From: Roseateles depolymerans | GTDB taxonomy: Bacteria > Pseudomonadota > Gammaproteobacteria > Burkholderiales > Burkholderiaceae_C | Direction of reading: 5' to 3' | DNA: 64,000 nt | Assembly (NCBI GenBank): GCA_003241055.1 | Contig: QFOD01000004.1 | Coordinates: forward strand, 1-64,000 | Shown here: in pieces, positions 8,959 to 17,241 of the stretch | Position numbering within the stretch: position 1 is the first letter of the stretch | Layout of the letters: each line of letters starts with the position of its first letter | Program-made: the position numbers and the translations under genes | The notes under the pieces: model-generated | Told to the model about the DNA's origin: nothing | Databases searched by the model: none | Seen by the model: only the letters and a program-made list of their open reading frames with translations

Positions 8959-9855
8959 ATGAACAGGATGCAGTTCGGCCGGCGATGGCGCGTGGGGCTG
9001 TGGGGCGCGCTGGCCTTGTTGCTGGTGCTGGGTTCGGTGGAAGCGGGCCTCCGCCAGCTGGGGCTGGTGGACTTTCCGGTCTATGAGGCGAATGCCGAGA
9101 TTGGCTATATCCCGGCCGTAGGCCAGCAGGGGCGCTATCTGAACCGCAACGACTGGCAGGTCAATGAACTCCACATGAGCGCGCCACCCTTCCGGCCGTC
9201 GCCGCAGGGCAATCTGCTGCTCATTGGTGACAGCATTGTCTGGGGCGGTAATCCCTATGCGGCGCACGAGCGCCTGGGGGCACAGTTGCAAGCCCTGACC
9301 CCGACAAAGGTGTGGCCGATCGCCGCGGGGTCTTGGGGGCTGCAGAACGAGCTCACCTACCTCAACCAGTATCCGGAGGTGGTTCAACAGGTGGACCAGA
9401 TCGTGTTCGTATCGAATTCCGGCGATTTCGATCGGCCGTCCTCCTGGACCTGCGAGATGACGCATCCGCGTGAGCGGCCGCGCGTCGCCATGCTCTATTT
9501 GCTGCAGAAGTATGTGTTCAAGACACCATGCCCGGCCGAGCCGCCACCCGGACTGGCAGTGACGCCTCGTGATCCGCTGCAGATGCTGGCGGAGTTTGCG
9601 CGCGAGCATCCGGGCAAGCCGCTGAAATTCGTGCTCTACCCCGACCGCGAGGAATGTGAGTTGCCAGCATTGCGTCAGACCCGTCTCGAAAGGTTCAAGC
9701 CGTTGTTATTGGCGTCGGGGGCGACCGAGGTCCATTCGCTCGGGGAGTTCGCAGGTTGGAAGAACTGTGCGTCCATATACAAGGACGGCATCCATCCGCT
9801 CCCGGAGGGTTTCGGCCTGCTGGCGACCTTCATCCGCAAGAGCTTGGGCGGCTGA
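8959..9855 (+). CDS. SGNH/GDSL-fold hydrolase-like protein, membrane-anchored
   Basis: 298 residues. An uncleaved N-terminal signal or anchor (about residues 10-30, VGLWGALALLLVLGSVEAGL) predicts a periplasmic enzyme domain. The block I motif LLIGDSIVWGG places the nucleophile at S92, VSNSGDFDRPS resembles block III, and KDGIHPLPEG supplies the D276-x-x-H279 dyad. These features define SGNH esterases/acyltransferases. At the end of an EPS operon such proteins usually add or remove acetyl groups, so modification of the polymer is the likely role, as inference. A GGGAAGGGGACCG ribosome site precedes the ATG. Confidence 0.72.
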   Translation: MNRMQFGRRWRVGLWGALALLLVLGSVEAGLRQLGLVDFPVYEANAEIGYIPAVGQQGRYLNRNDWQVNELHMSAPPFRPSPQGNLLLIGDSIVWGGNPYAAHERLGAQLQALTPTKVWPIAAGSWGLQNELTYLNQYPEVVQQVDQIVFVSNSGDFDRPSSWTCEMTHPRERPRVAMLYLLQKYVFKTPCPAEPPPGLAVTPRDPLQMLAEFAREHPGKPLKFVLYPDREECELPALRQTRLERFKPLLLASGATEVHSLGEFAGWKNCASIYKDGIHPLPEGFGLLATFIRKSLGG

Positions 9856-9956
9856 TCGGCTCGCTGGGCTATCCACACTTTGGGGCTGCGTGGACCTTCG
9901 TCAGCAGCCATCACATTGCTTCACGCTCGATCAGGTGTTCAGCGCACCAGCAAACT

Positions 9957-10874
9957 TCACACGGTAGGCGGCCTTGCAATGGGCAAGCTCAACGTGGAGT
10001 AGTGCGCCTTGCTCAAGCGATGGTGACTGCCTTCTTCCAAGACGCTGTAAACGAACCCTTCGCTGAAGATGTCGCAATAAGTGTGAGCGTGGCGATGACG
10101 TAGCGTCAGTATCGGCAAGGTGAAGGGAATGGGGCCAGTCGTTCGAAGAACGCCCTCTCGGCCGACGCCGTGGACGCGTGGCGAGTACGAGAGCACCTGC
10201 AGCACGACGTTGTCGATAACAGCCCTGAGAAACGGGTGACCCGCGGGCGCGGCCAGCACGCACTGCAGGAACTCTCCTCGACGATTGGGTATATCGAGGT
10301 GAGTGCCGAAGCGATAGTGCGGCGTGCCCTTGGTCTGGTTGTCCCAGTTCGACAGCACAAAACCTTGCTTTCCCCGCAAGACTTCATCGAGGGGGCGCGT
10401 GAATGTGGATTTCACGTCCAGGTAGACGCCACCTTCCCGGTAGATCAGCAGGTAGCGAAAAAAGTCGGCACGTGCGGCGCTGTAGCGCGGCTCGATGCAG
10501 TGATAAATCGGCAGCAGGGCAGGGTAGTGTGTGCCGATGTAGTGCTCGACCGCGGTGTCATCGAAGAGCTGGAAGCTCCAATCAGGATTTCTCGCGATGA
10601 GCGCTTCGCGGTGAGGTACCAATTCGAGTGGTAAGCCGTGGCCCAGAAAAATCTGGAAGACCTGCCTGGGCACAACCTGGCCCTCGGCCGGATGCGGGTA
10701 CTGAAACTGCGCCGCGCGCCGTCGGTACCTTCGGTTAAGAAGGCCTAGCGCCAATCGACGAAAGGCGGCCTCTATGCGTCGTTGTACGTAGGAGAGGGCC
10801 CGGTTGAACATGCGGTCAGGGTCGTGGCTTGCGGAGTGGCGCAGGCCAAAGTACTTTGACCGCATCTTCCGCAT
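9957..10874 (-). CDS. GT32-type glycosyltransferase (OCH1-like sugar-binding region)
   Basis: 305 residues on the minus strand. The core RYSAARADFFRYLLIYREGG, followed immediately by VYLDVKS, is the catalytic region of GT32 transferases. The usual DXD reads D153-V-K here, a variant in which the second acidic residue is replaced. PRQVFQIFLGHGLPLELVPH is the normal family N-terminus after a 60-residue basic leader. It probably transfers a hexose to the EPS or LPS. The gene is oriented against the preceding operon and its base composition looks less GC-rich than its neighbours, suggesting separate acquisition. Confidence 0.82.
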   Translation of the reverse strand: MRKMRSKYFGLRHSASHDPDRMFNRALSYVQRRIEAAFRRLALGLLNRRYRRRAAQFQYPHPAEGQVVPRQVFQIFLGHGLPLELVPHREALIARNPDWSFQLFDDTAVEHYIGTHYPALLPIYHCIEPRYSAARADFFRYLLIYREGGVYLDVKSTFTRPLDEVLRGKQGFVLSNWDNQTKGTPHYRFGTHLDIPNRRGEFLQCVLAAPAGHPFLRAVIDNVVLQVLSYSPRVHGVGREGVLRTTGPIPFTLPILTLRHRHAHTYCDIFSEGFVYSVLEEGSHHRLSKAHYSTLSLPIARPPTV

Positions 10875-10997
10875 TTTGCATGCCGTGGACCCTGCCGCAG
10901 AGCAGGGGGAAACACTGGATGCACTTGGTTAGCCCGGGAGCCGCAACGCGGCTTCGACGCCGCGACGGCGGGCTTGCTACCCAGGTCTTCTGAGTTA

Positions 10998-13613
10998 TTA
11001 CGATCCCGGCGTCGTCAGCAGATTGCTTTCCTGGACAGTGGTGCGAGTGGCTTCACCGTTCACGATCAGTTGGGTGCAGTTGGTGCAACTGTTGCCCTGG
11101 AATACCGTGCCGAGAATCCGGGGCTCCGTCAGTGCAAGGGATTGCGAGGGGCCTTCTCCGTACATCATGGCTGCGTAGCCTTCTGAGCTCGCACGGATTT
11201 CTTGGGGCATCAAAAGGTTGGGGCTGCTCGCAATCATCCGGTTGTTGCGGACCTCGGTGCCGATGTTCGCAACGCCGAAGTTGGATGAGTCTTGGCGTGT
11301 GAAATTGATGTTCACGTAGCTGGGCCACTGCCGGTTTGTGTTGTTGACGGCGTTGTTGGCGATGCGCAGGCCGAACATCGGCGTGAAGAGCTTGGTGCTC
11401 AGGCGTTGGTCGGCTCGAATGAAGATGCCACCGCCGTTGTTGATCGTGTTGTTGACGATGTCCACTTCACGGGCCGCAGTCTGGTAAATCCAGATGCCTC
11501 TCGGGTTGTCCTTGAGCGTATTGCCTTTGATGAGCGCCTTCTCCAGGCCCCATACGAAGGTCGCGTAGCGGCTCGTGTTGTCGGGAATGACATCCCAGGC
11601 GGTGTCGATGGACACCGTCTTCCCTGTGTACCCGGTGATTCGCCGATGCTGGCCGGCACCCTTTCCGCCAACGATAGCGATGCCGTAGTTGGCGGGGACG
11701 ATGCCATCATTGAACGGCGTTATGTTGATCGTGTTGTTGGTGTCGACCAGTGTCGTGGCCGAAGCACTGGTGGCCGTGCCGATGTTTTCGGTACGGTTGG
11801 GGCCGCCACCTTCGGTCAGCAGCGTCTCGCCGTCATTGCGGTTCTTGTTCGTGACCGGGCCACCCAGCACATCAAAGGTGTTGCCGACGATCGCAATGCG
11901 GTGAGCAAAATCGATGGCCAGGCTATGGACGATGCTCGGACTGTCCATCACGTTGCGCACATCACGGGTGATGCGGTTTCCAGCCAGATAGGCGTCGCTG
12001 CAGCGCGGCATGCTCGGGGCTCCGTGTGCAAACGTAATGGTGTTGTCAACGAAGCTCAGGCCGCTGTTGTTGGCCATGAAAAAGGGCCCGTTGAGTTTGC
12101 TGTTGGCTGGCTGAACGATATCGGTGCCACGGACCACGAAATTGATGTTGTCCTGCCAGAACATCTGGATGCCGCCATTCATGGCGAGCGCCACGTTACG
12201 GAGGAATATTCGACGGTTGGCCTGGAGGTTGCTCGTTTCCGCATTGGCCTTGACGAAGTCCACCGACAGGTCGGCAAGGCCGAGCAGATCCAGTGACTTA
12301 GCCCAAAAAGCGTGGGTGCCCGTGATGGCCGCGTCGTAGCGAAGCACTGTCTTGCCCTTGCCGGCTCCCTGCACCACGACCTTGGAGGCGAGTGCCAGGC
12401 TTTGCGTGTAGAGGCAGGTGCCCGCAGGCAGCTGCACGACGGCGCCACCCAGTTGAGACGCCAGACTGATGCTGGCCTGAAGTGCGGCGAAATCGTCGGT
12501 GCTGCCGTCGCACTTGACCTTCCTGGACAGGCGGCTGTCGGAGGCGGCGTTGATCACTCGGCCCGTGATGGTGGAGAAGCCGTCACCCCAGCCGACACCA
12601 AGGCCGAAGGGGTCGGTGCCCTTGCCTGCGACGGCCTCCACCGGGCGATCCAGCGTGGCGGGGCCGCTGCCGTTCTTGTTGTCGACGATGATGACCGGCT
12701 TGCCGTTGGCCTTGAGGTTGGCCGGCGCGGTCAGCACGAGCATGTGCTCGTTGCTTTGGCTGGTGTTGACGGTGGCAGCCAGGCCGTCGATCGTGACCGT
12801 GGGGGTGCTGCCTGCCACCAGCAGGTTGCGGCCGAACAGGCGGAAGGCACCGCCGCCATTGATCTGCAGCGCATCCAGGTGGTAGGGCCGAGCCGCGTTC
12901 AGCTTGACGAGCCCGCTGACCGCCCCGCCGTTGTCCACCTGCACGATGAGCGCCCCGGTGGCCGTCGACGGCAGTCGTGCGGTGAGTGCGCCCGTGCCAT
13001 AGGTGCTGACGATGGAGAGCGTGCTGAGCTTCTTGCCGGCGGCGTCCACCAGATAGACGCTGGGGCTGGTGCCGAAGTTCTCGCCCTGAAGCGAGATCAC
13101 GTCACCAGGGGCGCTGCTCAGCGGCGCGTTGAACACCACGGGTGTCGAGACGGTGGCCGTTGTCTTGGCGATGACCGTGGCCTGCGGGCTCGCCTGTGTC
13201 GATGCGCCGGCCGTGCTGGTGCTGGACGTACTGCCCGTGCTGGCGGCACCGCCTTGCGTGGTGCTGGTTTGGGTCGCGATCTGCGTCGACCCACCGGTCG
13301 CAGAGCCGGTCGTCGTGGTCGGCGAGGACACGCGCCCGGGTGTGTCGGCCGCGGGGCGATTGCTGGCGCCCAGCGCCTGGGCCTTGGCGAGGGCCAGCAC
13401 GGAGCTGGCAATGAGGTCTGACGATGCAGTGGATGCTGCCGAAGCCGCCGCTTCAGCGGCCACTGCAGAGGCCGCCACCTCGGTGGTGGGGGCCACGGCG
13501 GCGGTGGCCGTTGGCGGTGTGTCGCTGGCTCCCCCGCCGCAGCCGGCGAGCACGAGCATGGCGCCGGTGACCAGGCTGGAAGCGTGTGCAGTGCGCGAAG
13601 AGGGATACGACAT
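10998..13613 (-). CDS. Large beta-helix lipoprotein, candidate polysaccharide lyase/hydrolase
   Basis: 871 residues from ATG 13613; the frame is open to 13784, but only this start gives a proper signal sequence. The N-terminus ends in the lipobox LAGC (C25), so it is a secreted lipoprotein. A long Ala/Ser/Thr-rich low-complexity linker spans about residues 30-155. It is followed by an immunoglobulin-like TIG/IPT-type region (about 160-290; SAPGDVISLQGENFGTSPSV). From about 365 the protein reads KVKCDGSTDDFAALQASISL and continues as a right-handed parallel beta-helix of the pectate-lyase-3 type, with repeated NN/IVGN ladders (GNTFDVLGG, GNTLKDNPRGIWI). An EPS-trimming lyase/hydrolase or surface-binding role is inferred; catalytic residues cannot be assigned. 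Confidence 0.72.
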   Translation of the reverse strand: MSYPSSRTAHASSLVTGAMLVLAGCGGGASDTPPTATAAVAPTTEVAASAVAAEAAASAASTASSDLIASSVLALAKAQALGASNRPAADTPGRVSSPTTTTGSATGGSTQIATQTSTTQGGAASTGSTSSTSTAGASTQASPQATVIAKTTATVSTPVVFNAPLSSAPGDVISLQGENFGTSPSVYLVDAAGKKLSTLSIVSTYGTGALTARLPSTATGALIVQVDNGGAVSGLVKLNAARPYHLDALQINGGGAFRLFGRNLLVAGSTPTVTIDGLAATVNTSQSNEHMLVLTAPANLKANGKPVIIVDNKNGSGPATLDRPVEAVAGKGTDPFGLGVGWGDGFSTITGRVINAASDSRLSRKVKCDGSTDDFAALQASISLASQLGGAVVQLPAGTCLYTQSLALASKVVVQGAGKGKTVLRYDAAITGTHAFWAKSLDLLGLADLSVDFVKANAETSNLQANRRIFLRNVALAMNGGIQMFWQDNINFVVRGTDIVQPANSKLNGPFFMANNSGLSFVDNTITFAHGAPSMPRCSDAYLAGNRITRDVRNVMDSPSIVHSLAIDFAHRIAIVGNTFDVLGGPVTNKNRNDGETLLTEGGGPNRTENIGTATSASATTLVDTNNTINITPFNDGIVPANYGIAIVGGKGAGQHRRITGYTGKTVSIDTAWDVIPDNTSRYATFVWGLEKALIKGNTLKDNPRGIWIYQTAAREVDIVNNTINNGGGIFIRADQRLSTKLFTPMFGLRIANNAVNNTNRQWPSYVNINFTRQDSSNFGVANIGTEVRNNRMIASSPNLLMPQEIRASSEGYAAMMYGEGPSQSLALTEPRILGTVFQGNSCTNCTQLIVNGEATRTTVQESNLLTTPGS

Positions 13614-13919
13614 GTGGGTGGCTGCTCGTGCAGAGTTGGATTGATCGGGCCGAGATGCGATACGCCGTGAGGCCATCTGCAAAAAACCGGCGTTCAAATT
13701 CTGACGACTCAGGGCTCGGGTCGGCGCTACCGTGTGGCGGCCCGGCGCAGTACATGTGAAATCCTGCCCGTTGGATTTGCCCACTTTAGGCGCTGTGCGG
13801 GCCTGCTTTTCGGGGGAGGCACAGGTAACCAGATGTTTGGCGGTGCTTGGCCCGGGCGAGAATCCTCAAGAATGACTCTCCTCCGGCTTGATTGCTGCGT
13901 TTTTTGCTAGGGACGTATC
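13614..13919. other. Divergent intergenic region between beta-helix lipoprotein and lspL
   Basis: About 300 bases lie between the start of the minus-strand beta-helix lipoprotein and the plus-strand epimerase. Promoters for both are expected here, but I see no convincing -35/-10 pair or operator. A short frame in phase with the lipoprotein is open up to 13784 but lacks a ribosome site and would destroy the signal peptide. A T-run (GCGTTTTTTGC) sits about 15 bases before the lspL GTG. No small gene is supported. Confidence 0.5.
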
Positions 13920-14927
13920 GTGAAAGTTCTTGTCACCGGCGCGGCCGGTTTCATCGGCATGCATGTGAGCCAGATCCTGCTGGGTCGGGGCGACGAGGTC
14001 GTGGGGCTGGACAACCTCAACGACTACTACTCGCCGCAGCTCAAGCATGACCGTCTGGCGCGGCTGCAGAAGCTGCCGGGCTTCAGCTTCGTGAAGATGG
14101 ATGTGGCCGACCGCGAGGGCATCGCCCGCCTGTTTGCCGAGCAGCGCTTTGACCGCGTGGTGCACCTGGCGGCCCAGGCCGGTGTGCGCTATTCCATCGA
14201 GAACCCGCACGCCTACATCGACAGCAACATCGTCGGCTTCACCAACATCCTCGAGGGCTGCCGGCACAACGGCGTGCAGCACCTGGTGTATGCGTCGAGC
14301 TCGAGTGTGTACGGCGGTAACACGCTGATGCCGTTCTCCGAGCATCACAGCGTGGACCATCCCATCAGCCTCTATGCGGCCACCAAGAAGGCCAATGAGC
14401 TGATGGCGCACACCTACTCACATCTTTTCGGGCTGCCGACCACGGGGCTGCGCTTCTTCACCGTGTATGGTCCCTGGGGGCGCCCGGACATGGCGCTGTT
14501 CCTGTTCACCAAGGCCATCATCGAGGGGCGGCCGATCAATGTGTTCAACCACGGCCGGATGATCCGCGACTTCACCTACATCGACGACATCGCCGAGGGG
14601 GTGGTGAGGGTGCTGGATCGCATCGCCACGGGAGACCCGGCCTACGACCCGGTGCAGGCCGATCCGGCCCGCTCCAGTGCGCCGTACCGGGTGTTCAACA
14701 TCGGCAACCACGCGCCCATCGAACTGATGAGCTTCATCGAGGCCATCGAGAAGTCGGTGGGGCGCGAGGCGGTGAAGAACTTCATGCCCATGCAGGACGG
14801 TGATGTGCCGGCCACGCATGCGGATGTGGAGGAACTGGCGGCTTGGACGGGCTTCCGCCCCGCGATGCCGGTGCCCGAGGGCATCGGGCGTTTCGTGGCC
14901 TGGTATCGCGACTATTACCGGGTCTGA
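13920..14927 (+). CDS. lspL: UDP-glucuronate 4-epimerase
   Basis: 335 residues from a GTG start. An extended SDR enzyme: the NAD-binding motif is GAAGFIG (residues 7-13), the catalytic YxxxK is Y152-K156 in SLYAATKKANELMAHTYSHL, and the segment DNLNDYYSPQLKHDRL is specific for the UDP-GlcA C4-epimerase group (LspL/Cap1J). It converts UDP-glucuronate to UDP-galacturonate. The next gene, ugd, makes its substrate, so the pair forms a two-step uronic-acid module for the EPS or LPS. 65 bp separate it from ugd, consistent with co-transcription. Confidence 0.9.
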   Translation: MKVLVTGAAGFIGMHVSQILLGRGDEVVGLDNLNDYYSPQLKHDRLARLQKLPGFSFVKMDVADREGIARLFAEQRFDRVVHLAAQAGVRYSIENPHAYIDSNIVGFTNILEGCRHNGVQHLVYASSSSVYGGNTLMPFSEHHSVDHPISLYAATKKANELMAHTYSHLFGLPTTGLRFFTVYGPWGRPDMALFLFTKAIIEGRPINVFNHGRMIRDFTYIDDIAEGVVRVLDRIATGDPAYDPVQADPARSSAPYRVFNIGNHAPIELMSFIEAIEKSVGREAVKNFMPMQDGDVPATHADVEELAAWTGFRPAMPVPEGIGRFVAWYRDYYRV

Positions 14928-14992
14928 GATCCACCGCGCTGTCACGCGCACGCATTACAAACGCGTGAACTGCAACTGAGAGAGGACCAAGA

Positions 14993-16318
14993 ATGAAAGT
15001 CACCGCCATCGGCACCGGCTATGTCGGTCTGGTCACCGGCGCCTGCCTGGCCGAGATGGGCAACCATGTGGTGTGCCTGGATGTGAACCCGGAGAAGATC
15101 CGCATCCTCAACGACGGCGAGATTCCCATCCATGAGCCGGGGCTGCTGGAGGTGGTGAAGCGCAATGTGGCGGCCGGGCGGCTGCAGTTCACGACCGACG
15201 TGGACTTCGCCGTGCAGCACGGCACGCTGCTGTTCATCGGCGTGGGCACGCCGCCGGATGAAGACGGCTCGGCCGACCTGCAGTACGTGGTGGCCGCGGC
15301 CCGCTCCATCGGCCAGCGCATGACGGACTACAAGGTCATCGTCGACAAGAGCACGGTGCCGGTGGGCACGGCCGACAAGGTGCGCGCCGCCGTGAAGGAA
15401 GAGCTGGTGAAGCGCGGTCTGGGCGACATGTCGTACGCCGTGGTGTCCAACCCCGAGTTCCTGAAGGAGGGCGCGGCCGTCGAGGACTTCATGAAGCCCG
15501 ACCGCATCATCGTGGGCTCGGATGACGAGCAGGCCACGCTGCTGATGCGCGCGCTGTACGCGCCCTTCAACCGCACGCAGGACCGCATGCTGGTGATGGA
15601 CGTGCGCAGCGCCGAGTTCACCAAGTACGCTGCCAACGCGATGCTGGCCACGCGCATCAGCTTCATGAACGAGCTGGCGCTGCTGGCCGAGAAGGTGGGC
15701 GCGGACATCGAGCTGGTGCGCCGCGGTATCGGCTCGGACCCGCGCATCGGCTACCAGTTCCTGTACGCCGGTGCCGGCTATGGCGGCTCCTGCTTCCCCA
15801 AGGACGTGAAGGCCCTGGTGAAGGCCGCGGCCGACGAAGGGCTGCCGCTGAAGGTGCTGACCGCCGTTGAAGAGGCCAACGAACACCAGAAGCGCGTGCT
15901 GGTGGAGAAGGTGGTGGCGCGCTTCGGGGCCGACCTGAAGGGCCGCCGCTTCGCGCTGTGGGGCCTGGCCTTCAAGCCCAATACCGACGACATGCGCGAG
16001 GCGCCGTCGCTGGTCATCATCGACGAGCTGACCCGCCTGGGTGCGACGGTGGCGGCCTATGACCCGGTGTCCATGGCCGAGACGGCTCGCGTGCTGGGCC
16101 CGCGTGACGACGTCGCACTGGTGGACCGCGCCGAGGCGGCGCTGCAGGGGGCGGACGCGCTGCTGATCGTCACCGAGTGGAAGGAGTTCCGCACGCCGGA
16201 CTTCGACGCCATCAAGACGGCGCTGAAGCAGCCGGTGATCTTCGACGGACGCAACCTCTACGACCCGGCGCTGATGAAGACCCTGGGCCTGGAGTACCGC
16301 GGCATCGGGCGCGGCTGA
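14993..16318 (+). CDS. ugd: UDP-glucose 6-dehydrogenase
   Basis: 441 residues, with an AGAGAGGACC ribosome site upstream. The N-terminal Rossmann motif is GTGYVGLVTGACLAEMGN. The catalytic cysteine lies in YGGSCFPKDVKAL at about residue 267, and the C-terminal UDP-binding domain carries FALWGLAFKPNTDDMREAPS. It oxidises UDP-glucose twice to UDP-glucuronate, feeding lspL and direct uronic-acid incorporation. Length and motifs match the family. A strong stem-loop with a short T-tract follows the stop, so transcription of the pair probably ends before kdsA. Confidence 0.95.
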   Translation: MKVTAIGTGYVGLVTGACLAEMGNHVVCLDVNPEKIRILNDGEIPIHEPGLLEVVKRNVAAGRLQFTTDVDFAVQHGTLLFIGVGTPPDEDGSADLQYVVAAARSIGQRMTDYKVIVDKSTVPVGTADKVRAAVKEELVKRGLGDMSYAVVSNPEFLKEGAAVEDFMKPDRIIVGSDDEQATLLMRALYAPFNRTQDRMLVMDVRSAEFTKYAANAMLATRISFMNELALLAEKVGADIELVRRGIGSDPRIGYQFLYAGAGYGGSCFPKDVKALVKAAADEGLPLKVLTAVEEANEHQKRVLVEKVVARFGADLKGRRFALWGLAFKPNTDDMREAPSLVIIDELTRLGATVAAYDPVSMAETARVLGPRDDVALVDRAEAALQGADALLIVTEWKEFRTPDFDAIKTALKQPVIFDGRNLYDPALMKTLGLEYRGIGRG

Positions 16319-16350
16319 TCGACGGCCCCAGGGCACAATCCCGCCTCAAG

Positions 16351-16384
16351 CGGGCCGGCGCGCATGCTGCGGCCGGCCCGTTTT
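16351..16384 (+). terminator. Rho-independent-type terminator after ugd
   Basis: A perfect 9-bp GC stem (CGGGCCGGC with GCCGGCCCG) encloses a 12-base loop and is followed by TTTTG. It sits 33 bases after the ugd stop and 18 bases before the kdsA start. The T-tract is short, so termination may be partial. Confidence 0.6.
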
Positions 16385-16401
16385 GCTTTCAGAGAGACAT
16401 C

Positions 16402-17241
16402 ATGGTCAAGATTAACGACATCACCGTCGACAACGCTGCGCCCTTCGTGCTGTTCGGCGGTGTGAATGTGCTGGAGTCCGAGCAGTTTGCGGTGGACGTG
16501 TGCGGCGAATACCTGCGCGTGACGCGCGAGCTGGGCATTCCCTATGTGTTCAAGGCCTCGTTCGACAAGGCCAACCGCAGCTCCATCCACAGCTATCGCG
16601 GACCGGGCCTGGACGCCGGCCTGAAGATCTTCGAGGCGGTGAAGAAGGCTCACGGCGTGGCCGTGCTGACGGATGTGCACGAGCCCTGGCAGGCCGAGCC
16701 GGTGGGCGCGGTCTGCGACGTGCTGCAGCTGCCGGCCTTCCTGGCCCGCCAGACCGATCTGGTGGCCGCGCTGGCCAAGACCGGGCGCGTCATCAACATC
16801 AAGAAGCCACAGTTCGTCAGCCCGCCGCAGATGAAGAACATCGTCGAGAAGTTCGCCGAGGGGGGCAACCCGAACGTGATGCTGTGCGACCGCGGCGCGC
16901 AGTTCGGCTACGACAACCTCGTCGTGGATATGCTGGGCTTTTGGGTGATGAAGCAGGTCAGCGGCAACAAGCCGGTGATCTTCGACGTGACCCATGCGTT
17001 GCAGCAGCGCGAATCGGGCGCGGCCGCGTCCGGCGGCCGCCGCGGCCAGGTGACCGAGCTGGCCCGCTCGGGCATGGCGCTGGGCCTGGCGGGGCTGTTC
17101 CTGGAGTCCCACCCCGATCCGGCCAAGGCGCTGTGCGACGGGCCCAGCGCGCTGCGGCTGTCGCAGCTCAAGCCCTTCCTGGAGCAGGTGAAGGCGGTGG
17201 ATGACCTCGTGAAGCGCTTGCCGGTGCTGGATACGAACTAA
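16402..17241 (+). CDS. kdsA: 3-deoxy-8-phosphooctulonate (Kdo-8-P) synthase
   Basis: 279 residues from ATG 16402, after an AGAGAGA ribosome site. Longer in-frame starts would run back through ugd. Motifs in order: PFVLFGGVNVLES at the N-terminus, FKASFDKANRSSIHSYRGPG (PEP-binding region), GVAVLTDVHEPWQ, IKKPQFVSPPQMKN, MLCDRGAQFGYDNLVVDM and VIFDVTHALQQ. The enzyme condenses phosphoenolpyruvate with arabinose-5-phosphate to make Kdo-8-P for lipid A-core. The asparagine in FDKANRS and the absence of the metal-binding Cys (N at that position) suggest the metal-independent class, as inference. It is unusual to find it inside the EPS locus. Confidence 0.95.
   Translation: MVKINDITVDNAAPFVLFGGVNVLESEQFAVDVCGEYLRVTRELGIPYVFKASFDKANRSSIHSYRGPGLDAGLKIFEAVKKAHGVAVLTDVHEPWQAEPVGAVCDVLQLPAFLARQTDLVAALAKTGRVINIKKPQFVSPPQMKNIVEKFAEGGNPNVMLCDRGAQFGYDNLVVDMLGFWVMKQVSGNKPVIFDVTHALQQRESGAAASGGRRGQVTELARSGMALGLAGLFLESHPDPAKALCDGPSALRLSQLKPFLEQVKAVDDLVKRLPVLDTN

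Noticed and set aside
7570..9609. Long antisense open frame (about 679 codons) opposite wcaI and the SGNH gene
   Set aside because: High GC content removes stop codons from antisense frames; it is His/Gln/Arg-rich with no recognisable domain and lies opposite two well-supported genes. The same applies to similar long frames at 51712-54072 (-), 22975-25269 (+), 30538-32073 (-) and 33161-34972 (-).
13614..13784. Upstream extension of the beta-helix lipoprotein frame
   Set aside because: It would bury the lipoprotein signal sequence behind 57 non-hydrophobic residues; the ATG at 13613 gives a proper lipobox signal.
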